Source: Anaerolineales bacterium (lineage in GTDB: Bacteria; Chloroflexota; Anaerolineae; 4572-78; J111). Taken from it: a stretch of DNA of 64,000 bases. How positions within the stretch are numbered: position 1 is the stretch's first letter; every line of letters begins with the position of its first letter. Made by a program: the position numbers and the translations under genes. The stretch lies in contig JACKAT010000021.1 of the NCBI GenBank assembly GCA_020634935.1, positions 1-64,000 of the forward strand, read 5' to 3'. Shown here in pieces: positions 1-8,876 of this stretch. Under the pieces are notes generated by a model. The model saw nothing but the letters and a program-made list of their open reading frames with translations. It did no database searches and was not told the DNA's origin.

Positions 1-80
1 ACGGCAACCTTAATAAAGAGAAAAGAAGGTCCCCACAGCGAGGCCAGGACAAAGAGCCACAAAAAATTTTTCAGCCGCAT
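1..80 (-). CDS. EamA/DMT-family transporter, N-terminal fragment
   Basis: The minus strand starts at an ATG (positions 80-78) and stays open to the window edge. The 26 visible codons begin MRLKNFLWLFVLASLWGPSF. A hydrophobic first helix containing an LWGxSF-type motif followed by F-I-K is the usual start of EamA drug/metabolite transporters, which are ten-helix inner-membrane permeases. A GGGAG Shine-Dalgarno lies just upstream (about 86-91). Only the first helix is visible, so the substrate cannot be guessed. The family call is an inference from one motif. Confidence 0.55.
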   Translation of the reverse strand, partial: MRLKNFLWLFVLASLWGPSFLFIKVA

Positions 81-111
81 ACCATTCTCCCTAATTTTTT
101 ATGAAGAAATC

Positions 112-158
112 AGACCCTAAAGATTTTACCAGAGTTGCTCTGGAAATCTTTAGGGTCT
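112..158. terminator. Long hairpin between ParB-like gene and EamA gene
   Basis: AGACCCTAAAGATTT (112-126) is the exact reverse complement of 144-158. The loop holds a second palindrome, CCAGAG-TTG-CTCTGG (129-143), so nearly the whole 47 bp folds. It lies just downstream of the minus-strand gene ending at 168. There is no immediate T run, so termination is only plausible. The same arms, with one base changed (AGACCCTAAAGGTTT), recur inside the repeat element at 55992-56125, so this is probably a dispersed repeat serving as a hairpin. Confidence 0.5.
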
Positions 159-167
159 CTAACCTCG

Positions 168-1004
168 CTACGAACATACCTGTTGAGGCACCAGCCCCAA
201 CAAATCTGGCGATTCTTCCTCGCTGCGTACTTCCAGCACCAGCGGCGTGCTGCCCAGCGCCGAAATTAAGGCCACATCCCGGTGCGAGGCCAGGCTGGCT
301 CGCTCGCCGCGAACCAAAAACATATCACGCCCATCCGTCGTCAACCAGGCGTTGCCTGATACCACTTTTACTTCGCTGTAAGCGTGCGGTATTCGGCAAA
401 CTTCATTTTTGTACAAAATCAGCCGGAGCAGCGGCGCCGGCGCACTCATCGATTCGCCAAATCCGACAGCAGGGGATTGTGTATTTGGACTCATAAGACC
501 TCCTCTTTCATAAAAATCGACCATCTTACTTGCCGCTGCCTCGACCAGCCAAGGCAGTTGGGTCACATGAGCTTGAATTGTTGACCAGCCCAGATGTTTA
601 GCAACCGATACCCGGTGATGCCCATCGATCACATAATAATCATCGCCAACCTGGTAAACCTCAATGGCAGGAATACCGGCTCCGGTGGCAACCAAAGTGT
701 AGATGCCGCGCCAGCGTTCCCGGTTCAGATGGCTGTTAGTGCAGGGTGAAAAGTCGCGGGTAAAGTCTTCGGTGCGGCTCACGCTGCCAACGACGTTAGC
801 CAAAGCAATATCTGTCAGCCCCAGATCGACCCCACGCCGGAGATCAATCTGTTCCTCCACTTCGTTGAAGGGCAACAAGTGTGTCCGCCGGCCCAAAATT
901 CGATCAAGCACGGTTTGCCAAAAACCTCTGACCTTAGCCCGATTAAATTCAGCATCACTTTTAATAAAAGCCATTGTTTGCATATTGGTTGTAACGATGT
1001 TCAT
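168..1004 (-). CDS. ParB-like nuclease-fold protein with C-terminal DUF2917-like domain
   Basis: This 278-residue soluble protein has a ParB/sulfiredoxin-fold motif in its middle: YVIDGHHRVSVAK at about residues 125-137, preceded by an Ile-Pro-Ala-Ile-Glu-Val strand. This is the DGxHR signature of ParB-like domains that bind nucleotides. The C-terminal 70 residues (VVSGNAWLTTDGRDMFLVRGE and after) resemble DUF2917, a small beta-rich domain. The two together suggest a stand-alone regulator rather than a plasmid partition ParB: no helix-turn-helix is obvious and no parA is near. The start is supported by GGAGGTG six bases before the ATG at 1004. The function is unknown. Confidence 0.6.
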   Translation of the reverse strand: MNIVTTNMQTMAFIKSDAEFNRAKVRGFWQTVLDRILGRRTHLLPFNEVEEQIDLRRGVDLGLTDIALANVVGSVSRTEDFTRDFSPCTNSHLNRERWRGIYTLVATGAGIPAIEVYQVGDDYYVIDGHHRVSVAKHLGWSTIQAHVTQLPWLVEAAASKMVDFYERGGLMSPNTQSPAVGFGESMSAPAPLLRLILYKNEVCRIPHAYSEVKVVSGNAWLTTDGRDMFLVRGERASLASHRDVALISALGSTPLVLEVRSEEESPDLLGLVPQQVCS

Positions 1005-1031
1005 AGTACACCTCCATTTAATCGCTTCAGC

Positions 1032-1514
1032 CTAAACCCTCGGCTGCGCGGCGAGCGTTCGCCGGATCTGATCCAGATGGGCTTCCCCGTGAGCGGCGTA
1101 AACCTCTACAAAGTCAGCCACCGTCATCTCACCGTTTTCAGGATGTAGGCCGGCTCGACGCCACTGGGCTTCATCCAAACTCTCGAACAAAGCGACCCAA
1201 CGCCGGTGCAATCCCTCCAAAATCAGCAGTGACGTTTCCAGATTTGAGCCATCCGCGTCGGCCAATTCGGCCCAGGCGTCCTGATCATACGGTTTCAGGG
1301 TGGGATGCGCTTCCGTCAAAATCAGCTTGACCCGGATGTAGCTGTTCATGTGCGAGTCGGCCACATGGTGAACGTTTTGAGCGACAGTCCACTCTCCGGC
1401 CAAATAAGGGGTGGTTAACTGCTCGGCCGACAGGTTTTGCACCAGTTCGCGTAACTGGCCCGGCAAGCGGCTAATTTTGTTAATGCCTTCCCGACGTTGT
1501 TCTTGAGTGATCAT
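1032..1514 (-). CDS. DinB-family (DUF664-like) protein
   Basis: About 160 residues with the four-helix DinB layout: an N-terminal helix, W-T-V-A-Q-N-V-H-H-V-A-D (the first metal-binding His, in the usual WSxxEVLxHL position), and a C-terminal segment with VYAAHGEAHLDQIRR, which supplies the HxxxHLxQI histidines. DinB proteins are metal-binding. Several act as thiol transferases (bacillithiol and mycothiol S-transferases), others are uncharacterised. I prefer the ATG at 1514, because AAGGAG ends six bases before it and directly abuts the alternative ATG at 1520. The gene lies 27 bases downstream of the ParB-like gene's start region on the same strand and may be co-transcribed with it. Confidence 0.8.
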   Translation of the reverse strand: MITQEQRREGINKISRLPGQLRELVQNLSAEQLTTPYLAGEWTVAQNVHHVADSHMNSYIRVKLILTEAHPTLKPYDQDAWAELADADGSNLETSLLILEGLHRRWVALFESLDEAQWRRAGLHPENGEMTVADFVEVYAAHGEAHLDQIRRTLAAQPRV

Positions 1515-1624
1515 CACCATCTCCTTAGCTGTAAAGTTGCCTCTATCTTATCATCGGTATATTATCATGTAAAGCGAATATTTTAGATGGTTATTATCGA
1601 CAATATCGATAACAGGAGATCGTG

Positions 1625-2560
1625 ATGGAAATTCGCCAATTGATTACCTTCCGCGCGGTGGCTCAAACCCTCAGCTTCTCGCGCGCTGCTGCTCAGCTCA
1701 ACTACGCCCAATCAACCGTATCGGCCCAGATTCAGGGGTTGGAAGAAGAGTTGGGGGTGGCCTTATTCGACCGGCTGGGAAAAAGCGTCGCGCTGACGGA
1801 TGCCGGACAGCGGTTGCTGGGTTACGCTGAAAAAATGCTCAACCTGGCCGACGAAGCCCTGGCGGTTGTCTCAAATGCCGATATCCAGACCGGCCCCCTA
1901 ACCATTAGCGCCCCCGAAACCCTCTGCACCTATCGGCTGCCGAAAATTTTACGCCAGTTTCGCCGGCTGTTTCCCCAAGTTCAACTCACTTTCCAATCTG
2001 AATTTGAGACCGACCTCAAACGCCGTTTGCAAGAGGGTCTGGCCGATGTTGCCTTCGTTATGGCCGAACCCTTTCAAATACCGGGACTGGTGGTCGAACC
2101 GCTGCTGACCGAGCCGCTGTTGATCGTGGCCGATCCCAGCCATCCGCTGGTTCAGGCCGAGCGGGTCACCTTTGCCGACCTGCGTGATCAACCACTCTTA
2201 CTGACCGAGTCGACCTGCACCTATCGCCGCCTGTTTGAACGGGCCTTAAACGCGGCCGGTATACCAACCCAACCCATGGAGTTTCACAGCGTCGAAGCCA
2301 TTAAGCAGTGTGTAATGGCCGGAGTAGGGCTGTCGCTGCTGCCGCTGGTTGCCATTAAATCAGAAATCGAACGGGGGCAGTTAGTACCGCTCAACTGGTC
2401 CGGTCGAGATTTTCAGGTGGTCACTCATGCCGTTTGGCACGAAGACAAATGGCTGTCCCCGGCGCTAAAGGCGTTTCTGGAAGTGACTCGTGAATACATT
2501 AGCGGCCGGCAGCCCGTTAACGAATCGGATGCGATACTTACTCTTCCCCTGCCGGAATGA
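1625..2560 (+). CDS. LysR-family transcriptional regulator
   Basis: A 311-residue regulator. An N-terminal winged helix-turn-helix (MEIRQLITFRAVAQTLSFSR, then AAAQLNYAQSTVSAQI) is followed by a periplasmic-binding-like effector domain from about residue 90 to 295. Length and domain order are standard for LysR. AGGAG at 1613-1617 sits seven bases before the ATG at 1625, better spaced than for the GTG at 1622. Its target is not evident. It faces the lrp-type gene and their 3' ends overlap by 23 bp, so transcription of one may interfere with the other. The divergent DinB gene is a possible target by the usual LysR arrangement (inference). Confidence 0.9.
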   Translation: MEIRQLITFRAVAQTLSFSRAAAQLNYAQSTVSAQIQGLEEELGVALFDRLGKSVALTDAGQRLLGYAEKMLNLADEALAVVSNADIQTGPLTISAPETLCTYRLPKILRQFRRLFPQVQLTFQSEFETDLKRRLQEGLADVAFVMAEPFQIPGLVVEPLLTEPLLIVADPSHPLVQAERVTFADLRDQPLLLTESTCTYRRLFERALNAAGIPTQPMEFHSVEAIKQCVMAGVGLSLLPLVAIKSEIERGQLVPLNWSGRDFQVVTHAVWHEDKWLSPALKAFLEVTREYISGRQPVNESDAILTLPLPE

Positions 2561-3011
2561 CGACAGTGTTCTCTTTGAAGGTTGATAAGACAATATTCGT
2601 CGTCGAGCGCGAAATACTGGCCTGGGTGCGAATCCGTTCAATCAGACGTTCCAGTTCTTTGGGGCTGGCCACCCGCACCTTCAATACATAACAATCTTCA
2701 CCGGCCACGCCATGACATTCCAGCACATCCGGCTCGGCCAAAGCAACTTCCATGACTTTATTTTTGGATTCGATGTAATTTTCGGTCAACCCACTTACTG
2801 ACAAGCGGATAAAGGCTGTAATCGGCTTGCCTAACGCCTCCGCATCAACTACCGCCACGTACCCTTTAATGATCCCTTTACGTTCCAGCTTCCGCACGCG
2901 CTCATACACCGTCGAGGTTGTCAGGCCGACTTTTTCGGCCAGAGCCGCGTTCGACAGGCGGCCATCATTTTGTAAAAGTTCGATTATCCGGCGATCAATT
3001 TCGTCAATCAT
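2538..3011 (-). CDS. Lrp/AsnC-family transcriptional regulator
   Basis: This 157-residue protein begins MIDEIDRRIIELLQNDGRLS, the hallmark AsnC-type helix-turn-helix start, and continues with ALAEKVGLTTSTVYERVRKL. The RAM/effector domain follows (GYVAVVDAEALGKPITAFIR through VLSTFKENTVV), ending in the usual strand near residue 150. Lrp/AsnC proteins form octamers that respond to amino acids. The divergent neighbour is lysA (lysine biosynthesis), which makes control of lysA plausible but unproven. Two GGATATTTTA copies one to two helical turns apart lie just upstream of its start. The C-terminal codons overlap the end of the convergent lysR-type gene. Confidence 0.9.
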   Translation of the reverse strand: MIDEIDRRIIELLQNDGRLSNAALAEKVGLTTSTVYERVRKLERKGIIKGYVAVVDAEALGKPITAFIRLSVSGLTENYIESKNKVMEVALAEPDVLECHGVAGEDCYVLKVRVASPKELERLIERIRTQASISRSTTNIVLSTFKENTVVIPAGEE

Positions 3012-3044
3012 TCGGTCTACTCATTATTTCACCAACAAATCTTC

Positions 3045-3074
3045 GGATATTTTATCATTATATAGGATATTTTA
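3045..3074. promoter_or_regulatory. Direct repeat GGATATTTTA upstream of lrp-type gene
   Basis: GGATATTTTA occurs at 3045-3054 and again at 3065-3074, exactly 20 bp apart (about two helical turns), 34-63 bp before the lrp-type start. Lrp proteins bind phased AT-rich sites and usually repress themselves, so these are candidate autoregulatory half-sites. The rest of the 351-bp gap to lysA is AT-rich and holds no gene, only the short palindrome at 3308-3322. Confidence 0.35.
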
Positions 3075-3307
3075 CGGTATATCAATGGATTTGTAAAGGT
3101 CCAATTTGCGATAAAATTAGCAGACCAATTTTTGAGATGGGCTGGATTGATCATAAACTAAGGCGCAATTATAAAACACCCGATTCTTGCGATGATCGGC
3201 GCCTCGCGTTTACCATTAGCCTTTGTCGGACCAACTTAAGTTTGTCCTACGAGATTTTTCTTGTCGCGGAACATAATTTGTCACATAAAGAAGTTACCCA
3301 GTTCCAA

Positions 3308-3322
3308 AGGTGACAGTCACCT
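3308..3322. repeat. Collapsed copy of the AGGTGAC dispersed repeat
   Basis: AGGTGACAGTCACCT is a perfect 15-bp palindrome flanked by TTCCAA and GGTT. The element at 49877-49928 has the same flanks and the same end sequence but with about 37 bp inserted between the arms. This copy looks like two element termini fused together. It lies 47 bp upstream of the lysA start. Confidence 0.6.
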
Positions 3323-3368
3323 GGTTCTCTGACTTATTCTTAAATTGCTCACGGAGTAGAATTTGCCA

Positions 3369-4679
3369 ATGCCTAACAAATTATCCCTCTTCCCCTCTAA
3401 CACCACCATCACCGCTGACGGCCAACTCAGTCTCAACGGTCACGCTGCCGTGGAATTGGCCCGACAGTATGGCACACCGTTGTATGTTTACGATGCGGCA
3501 ACCATCGACCAGCAGATTCAAGCCTACTGGCAAGGGCTCGCTCAATACGCCGGATCGAGCCAATTAACGTATGCCAGTAAAGCTTTTCTGTGTACCGCTC
3601 TGGTCCGGCTGATGACGGAGGCCGGCGTGGGGCTAGATGTGGCCTCGGCCGGCGAAATATTTATCGCCCAACACGGGGGCGCCGACCCGGCGGCGATGCA
3701 TCTGCATGGCAACAATAAAAGCACGCTCGATTTGCGTGAGGCGCTGCGGGCGGGAGTCGGTCGGATTGTGGTTGATAATGCGGATGAGCTGGAGCTGCTG
3801 ACCAAAATGGCCACGGAGCGAGGCCAGCCCGTCAAAATCTGGCTGCGGATTACGCCGGATGTAGCCGTCGAAACGATTCACGAATATACCATCACCGGGA
3901 CGGCCGACAGTAAATTCGGGTTTCCCATCGAAGTGGCAGACGATGTGGCCCGCGAGCTGCTGTCGCAAAACTCGCCTATCGAACTAACCGGGCTGCACGT
4001 GCATTTGGGGTCACACTTTCACGATGCCGATCCGGTAGCGCGAGCGCTGGAGCGGCTGCTCGATCTGGCGGCAGGCTGGCAAAACGGGTTCGGCTGGTCA
4101 TTTAGCGAACTGTGCGCTGGGGGCGGCTGGGGGGTGCGCTACCATCCTGCTGATCCGGCGATGCCGGTTGAGCCATTTGTGGCCGGGGTTGTCGCCGCTG
4201 TCGAGCGCGGTTGTCGTCTCAGAAACTTGCCGCTGCCTCAACTTATTCTGGAACCGGGACGTTCGCTGGTAGCGGCAGCGGGTGTAGCGCTTTACACGGT
4301 GGGCGCTCGCAAAGTTATCCCCGGCGGGCGGACTTACGTGAGCATCGACGGCGGGTTGGCCGATAATCCCCGCCCGGCGCTGTACCGGGCTCGTTATACA
4401 GCCGTGCTGGCCAATCGCGCCAGTGAGGCGGAAACGGAGACCGTGGCCGTCGCCGGCCCTTATTGTGAGTCCGGGGATATTCTCATTCAAGCGGTCGATC
4501 TGCCAGTGGCTCGACCCGGCGATATTCTGGCGGTGCCTGTCGCGGGGGCTTACCAGTTGGCGATGGGCAGCAACTACAATGCGGCCCTGAAACCGGCAGT
4601 CGTATTTTGTGAAGGGGATGAGGTTAGATTGGTCCAACGTCGGGAGACGTTCGAGGATTTGGTTCGGCGGGATGTTTGA
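3369..4679 (+). CDS. lysA: Diaminopimelate decarboxylase
   Basis: A 436-residue fold-type III PLP enzyme that decarboxylates meso-diaminopimelate to lysine, the last step of lysine biosynthesis in the cytoplasm. The PLP lysine motif is LTYASKAFLC at about residue 60. The HGNNKS segment, GLHVHLGSH, the glycine-rich GGGWGVRY, EPGRSLVAAAG and the C-terminal GPYCESGDIL (active-site Cys of the second subunit) are all present, as is the final YQLAMGSNYN. Length is normal. The start is ambiguous: GGAG at 3353-3356 is 6 bp from a TTG at 3363 and 12 bp from the ATG at 3369. I chose the ATG. The gene stands alone, convergent with a kinase gene. Confidence 0.93.
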   Translation: MPNKLSLFPSNTTITADGQLSLNGHAAVELARQYGTPLYVYDAATIDQQIQAYWQGLAQYAGSSQLTYASKAFLCTALVRLMTEAGVGLDVASAGEIFIAQHGGADPAAMHLHGNNKSTLDLREALRAGVGRIVVDNADELELLTKMATERGQPVKIWLRITPDVAVETIHEYTITGTADSKFGFPIEVADDVARELLSQNSPIELTGLHVHLGSHFHDADPVARALERLLDLAAGWQNGFGWSFSELCAGGGWGVRYHPADPAMPVEPFVAGVVAAVERGCRLRNLPLPQLILEPGRSLVAAAGVALYTVGARKVIPGGRTYVSIDGGLADNPRPALYRARYTAVLANRASEAETETVAVAGPYCESGDILIQAVDLPVARPGDILAVPVAGAYQLAMGSNYNAALKPAVVFCEGDEVRLVQRRETFEDLVRRDV

Positions 4680-4688
4680 TTAAACATT

Positions 4689-4716
4689 TCAGCCCGGATT
4701 ATTAAATCCGGGCTGA
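4689..4716. terminator. Hairpin between convergent lysA and kinase genes
   Basis: TCAGCCCGGATT (4689-4700) and AATCCGGGCTGA (4705-4716) form a perfect 12-bp stem with a 4-nt ATTA loop in the 68-bp gap between two genes that end toward each other. No long T tract follows. Position and stability make it a likely bidirectional terminator. Confidence 0.65.
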
Positions 4717-4747
4717 GCTAAGCAGGCAAGCTATGCTATCGACAAGC

Positions 4748-5650
4748 CTAAGCCACGTACAGGCGAGACCGAATCCATTCGACCATCGACTGCCAGGGGC
4801 TGCGATTGTCGGCCCGGTTGCGGAGGTGGTAGCTGGTCCGGGCCAGGGCCTGAGTCATCGCCTCGCCGTCCGGATAGCGATCGCGCGGATTTTTGGCCAT
4901 CGCGCGTAAAATGATGGTTTCGGTTTCCGGCGACATACGCGCTAGACTTGAGGGCGTAGGCGGTTTTTCATAGATATGAGCGTGAAGCATCTGCGGGGTG
5001 GTGCCTCGAAACGGCGTACGGCCCGTGGCCATCCGATAGAGGACCACACCTAAACTATATAAATCGGCTCGATGGTCAACTGTTCCGCCCTGGGCCACCT
5101 GTTCCGGAGCCATGTAAGCTGGCGTCCCCACAATATGTCCCTCTTTAGTCAGACTGGGATCATCCCAAGCCTGAGCCACGCCAAAATCGGTTAACATCGC
5201 GTGATCGTCAGAGGAGAGCATAATATTTGAGGGTTTAACATCACGGTGAATAATGCCTTGCCGATGGGCATAGGCTAAGGCGTCGGCAATCTGCCAGGCG
5301 ATTTCAATGGAGGTCAGCTCTGATAACTTCAGTTTTCGCCGCAAGCGGGCGTCGAGCGTCTCTCCGCCAGCGAAGGGCATGACCATGTAAGCGCGACCAT
5401 CGATTTCACCCGTGTCAAGCACAGCGACAATGTTAGGATGGTCAAGTCCTGCTGCCAGCCGGGCCTCGCGCTGAAAGCGAGCCAACAGTAATTTTTCTTC
5501 TCCATTAGGGGGGGGGGAAAATAATTTTAGAGCGACAACGGTATTCGTGGGAGTTAAGGCTCGGTAGACTACGGCCACGCTTCCACGTCCGATAATCGAC
5601 TCGATGGTGTAGGAGTCTATTTTTTGTCCGATATAACTATATTCAGTCAC
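4748..5650 (-). CDS. Serine/threonine protein kinase (cytosolic, Hanks type)
   Basis: A 300-residue kinase domain with almost nothing else. The glycine loop is GRGSVAVVY (21-29), the ATP lysine is K42 in VALKLF, the catalytic loop is HRDVKPSN (135-142), DFG is at 155-157 and the P+1 loop MAPEQ at 180-184. There is no transmembrane helix or PASTA tail, unlike PknB-type sensors, so it is probably soluble. Codons for Ser45-Pro46-Pro47-Pro48 contain an uninterrupted run of ten C (ten G on the plus strand, 5508-5517). Slippage there would truncate the protein just after the ATP-binding lysine. The next minus-strand genes upstream encode a receiver protein and a TPR protein, a plausible signalling group. 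Confidence 0.92.
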   Translation of the reverse strand: MTEYSYIGQKIDSYTIESIIGRGSVAVVYRALTPTNTVVALKLFSPPPNGEEKLLLARFQREARLAAGLDHPNIVAVLDTGEIDGRAYMVMPFAGGETLDARLRRKLKLSELTSIEIAWQIADALAYAHRQGIIHRDVKPSNIMLSSDDHAMLTDFGVAQAWDDPSLTKEGHIVGTPAYMAPEQVAQGGTVDHRADLYSLGVVLYRMATGRTPFRGTTPQMLHAHIYEKPPTPSSLARMSPETETIILRAMAKNPRDRYPDGEAMTQALARTSYHLRNRADNRSPWQSMVEWIRSRLYVA

Positions 5651-5903
5651 GGTTCCACCTAAAGTGATCGAAACGGGTTACAGATGAGGCAGAGGAGGTA
5701 ACTGCGACTAAAACCGGCCCCTTTGCCAATTTTCTCTGTGGTTTCGAAGTTTACTCACAACACTTCGAGCGTATGAGCATTCAAAATTTGCACTAGCTTG
5801 AATATTATACCACGAAAAAATGGTTTGCCTACTCGAGCCAGCCTAATTGTAGATCTAGACTACCCTGACCACTACCCCAAGCCAAGACCAATATCCTAAC
5901 CGA

Positions 5904-6326
5904 TTAATTCGGCTTAACCGAGTCTAGCCAAGAGCGAGACGAGGTAAAACTCTCGTGGTTACCCATCGCATGTTCAACCGATTTTAGAAGTTGAGTGACA
6001 TTGAAGGGTTTTTTAAGATAACCATCGATCCTAATCTTTTCGATATCATCACAAAATTGTCGAAAATCGATGCAGGACATCAAAACAATACGCGCATCCG
6101 GTAAAATCTGGCGTACTTTTTGGGCTAGTTCTAAGCCATCCATATCCGGCATATCATAGTCGGTTAAGATCAGATCGAAGGATTGCTGTTGAAGTTCGTC
6201 GAGGGCTTTAGCACCGTTAGGGCTGACAACAGCATGATAGTTAGGCATTAATTCTCTAAAGGTATGCTGTAGTAAAACCCGAACCGGGGTAGTATCATCG
6301 ACAATCAAAACACGCCTTTGTTGCAT
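5904..6326 (-). CDS. Single-domain response regulator (CheY-like)
   Basis: A 140-residue receiver with no output domain. The acidic pair (VLIVDD, residues 6-11), phosphoacceptor Asp in LILTDYDMPDMDG (about 56), the LMS Thr/Ser switch position and Lys in GYLKKPF (about 105) are all present, so it should be phosphorylatable. A short tail of about 20 residues follows. The start is supported by AGGAG eight bases upstream. It sits between the Ser/Thr kinase and the TPR protein on the same strand, with gaps of about 250 bp on each side, so co-transcription is not certain. No histidine kinase is adjacent. The partner is unknown. Confidence 0.9.
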   Translation of the reverse strand: MQQRRVLIVDDTTPVRVLLQHTFRELMPNYHAVVSPNGAKALDELQQQSFDLILTDYDMPDMDGLELAQKVRQILPDARIVLMSCIDFRQFCDDIEKIRIDGYLKKPFNVTQLLKSVEHAMGNHESFTSSRSWLDSVKPN

Positions 6327-6563
6327 TGATTTTGCTCCTAATTCAAATGATACTTTATCAATTTATTCGATTTTTGGAGATGTGGGGCATAAATGTTGTT
6401 GAAAGTTGGACACAATCAAAACAAATTAGTTTATTGCAACCCCAATTTATTTTACTATGAAGTTTTCAATTTGTCTATGGGCAAAATTTCACATTTGAGC
6501 TATTTTTGTGGGTGCAAACATATTTGCAACTTAGCTCAAACCGTTAAGTAGCCATCGCTATAA

Positions 6564-8843
6564 TCAGACTATACCCCCGCTGATTTGCCCCAAAAGGCGG
6601 CGATACCCTTCTACATCATTAGGACCCAGATTGATAATAGCCTGAATGGTTTGGACGGCTTGGTCGCGAAGCCCCTTTTCCAACTGTAACTCACCTAATG
6701 CATCATATTCAGCAATGGCTTGCTGCTTCATATTATTTTGAGCGTAAGCGATGGCTAAACGCTGGCGCAGTTGGAGATTGTCGGGGTAAAACGAGGCTAA
6801 CTCTTTAAGGAGTTCCAAAACTTGCAGCGGACTTTGGCGCTGGTAAATGCCAATCAATTTATCTAACATGGCTGTGGCTTGTGATACTCTATTTTGCCGT
6901 AGATAAAGCTCAACCAATCGACGCAGGAAACGTTCGTTGCCCGGCTCAAGTTTGAGCAGTTCTTCATAAGCCGAAGCGGCGTTGGTCCAGTCGAATCTTT
7001 GGGTGTAGATATCAGCGGTTCGGCTTAAAATCTCCACTCGTAAGTTTTCGGCATCGCGGTGGGTATTTGACAACCGAAGGGCTTCGTTATATTTCTCCAG
7101 GGCGCGATCGACTTGAGCCAACTGATAGTAAGAGTCGGCCAGGGTAATATATTGGCGCAGGGCTTGGCTACTGTTATCGAGCGAGATATAAAGGTCGATC
7201 AATTTAGACCGGACAGTAACATCCATTGGGGCCAGTTTTAAGATTTTTTGGTAAATATTAACCGATTGATCCGGCTGCCCCCGCATCTGATACACGTTGG
7301 CAATATACAAATATTTGGTAATGGCTTGATCCGAGCGATCCTGTTTCAACATAATTTCGGCCAGGCGCGCGTGCAGCGGCAGAAACGAGGGCGCCTTTTG
7401 AATAGCCCGCAAACACTCTTCCGAGGCCGTGGCCAGCATACTGGTTTTTATATACTCACTGGTCAGCGCCAAAGCCGTGATTACTACCTCTGTTTCCGGG
7501 GTTTCCAGAAACTCGGCCAGACTCATGGTATCCTTTTCCTCGGCTACCTTGTTCATCCGCTGGCGAGCTTCGTAGACGCGCTGTTCCCAATCAGAATTGG
7601 CAAAAAAACGGGTTAGGGTTGTCGCAAATTTATTGAGCTTGTCCGCGTTGATCTGATCGGTATAACTACCAACCAAGTTATCATAGGTTTGGGACAGAGC
7701 ATAATAACGCTGACCGCTAACGGTTTGTAAATCGAGCGCTTTGAGCGCTTCGACAAAGTATTTAGCCGCCGCTTCCAACTTGCCGAGGGCCTGGTTGATC
7801 AAGCCCAGACTAAACAACGAACTAACCTTAAAAGCGGGATCAGTCGCCGACCGTTCCAACATAGCGGCGGCTTCATTCAATTGGCCATGTTCCCGGTACA
7901 AAAAGCCCAAATTAAAATACATCGCGGCTTGATGGGCGCCGGAATTGATGGCCCGGTGGTAGACATCAACTGCCTCGGCGATGTTGCCGTTGCTCTGCAA
8001 GTCGAGCCCTTGCATAATGGTCATGGTGTGAGGGTTATCGGCATCTTCAAAAATCAAATTGGCTAATGTAGCTAAGGCATCCTGGCGAGCCCCTTCGATC
8101 AAGCCGCCGGTCGGCCGATTCCCCATTTCGAAATCTTCAATACCGAACAAATCATCATCATCAAAACCATCATCGGCCGAGAATTCATCGTCAAAGGTAT
8201 CGGTTTGATCCGGCGCCGCAGGCGCTTCCCCAATTTTTTGAGGATCGATAGGTGAGCCGATCTCTAACGCTTCAAACGCCGCCGCAATACCCGGATCATC
8301 CGATACCAGCAGCCGCGCTGCTTCGATATGTTTGGTGGCCTGTTCGACATCGCCCCGGCGCTGGTACATACCGGCTAAGGTTAGATATTCGCGAGCGGCT
8401 TGTCTAATTTTTCCTTGTTTAGCCAGGGCGTCAGCGATTTTCAAGTGAGCATTGACCTGCCCTGAAGCGAGTTTGGTGGCTCGCGTCCAGGAGTCGATGG
8501 CCGCATCATAGTTTTCCATCGAGGCATGGACATTGCCCACCCGCAAATAAGTTTCAGCCGCCGCGTCTAACTGGCCGGTACGCTCTTGGATATCGGCCAT
8601 AGCCCCCAGCGCATCCAGATTAGTAGGATTGATTTTCAGGACTTGCATAAAAGCCCGGCGAGCATACTCAATTTGGTTAGCGTACAAAGCCGCCCGACCG
8701 TAGCCCATAATGGCGGCTTCACTATTTGAGAATTCGGCCAGGGCAAAACGGTAGGCTTTCATCGCTTCAGCCCATTTACCCGCCTGGCTAAAGCGATCGG
8801 CATGTCTCATTGCTTCTTGAAATTTACGTTGATCACCGGCCAT
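6564..8843 (-). CDS. Large TPR-repeat protein
   Basis: 759 residues made mostly of tetratricopeptide repeats, recognisable by recurring A-x-x-x-Y/L and P-N/P-x motifs (for example NPTNLDALGAMADIQERTGQ, and later AAYEELLKLEPGNERFLRR). An acidic low-complexity linker rich in Asp and Phe (about residues 215-240) splits the repeats into two blocks. No signal peptide or membrane helix is visible, so it is probably a cytosolic scaffold. It begins 33 bp after the argF stop on the same strand, suggesting read-through from argF. No specific family member is recognised. Proximity to a receiver and a kinase suggests, but does not show, a signalling scaffold. Confidence 0.85.
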   Translation of the reverse strand: MAGDQRKFQEAMRHADRFSQAGKWAEAMKAYRFALAEFSNSEAAIMGYGRAALYANQIEYARRAFMQVLKINPTNLDALGAMADIQERTGQLDAAAETYLRVGNVHASMENYDAAIDSWTRATKLASGQVNAHLKIADALAKQGKIRQAAREYLTLAGMYQRRGDVEQATKHIEAARLLVSDDPGIAAAFEALEIGSPIDPQKIGEAPAAPDQTDTFDDEFSADDGFDDDDLFGIEDFEMGNRPTGGLIEGARQDALATLANLIFEDADNPHTMTIMQGLDLQSNGNIAEAVDVYHRAINSGAHQAAMYFNLGFLYREHGQLNEAAAMLERSATDPAFKVSSLFSLGLINQALGKLEAAAKYFVEALKALDLQTVSGQRYYALSQTYDNLVGSYTDQINADKLNKFATTLTRFFANSDWEQRVYEARQRMNKVAEEKDTMSLAEFLETPETEVVITALALTSEYIKTSMLATASEECLRAIQKAPSFLPLHARLAEIMLKQDRSDQAITKYLYIANVYQMRGQPDQSVNIYQKILKLAPMDVTVRSKLIDLYISLDNSSQALRQYITLADSYYQLAQVDRALEKYNEALRLSNTHRDAENLRVEILSRTADIYTQRFDWTNAASAYEELLKLEPGNERFLRRLVELYLRQNRVSQATAMLDKLIGIYQRQSPLQVLELLKELASFYPDNLQLRQRLAIAYAQNNMKQQAIAEYDALGELQLEKGLRDQAVQTIQAIINLGPNDVEGYRRLLGQISGGIV

Positions 8844-8876
8844 TGATTACGCCTCGCAGTTCTTATGGTGTGGCTG

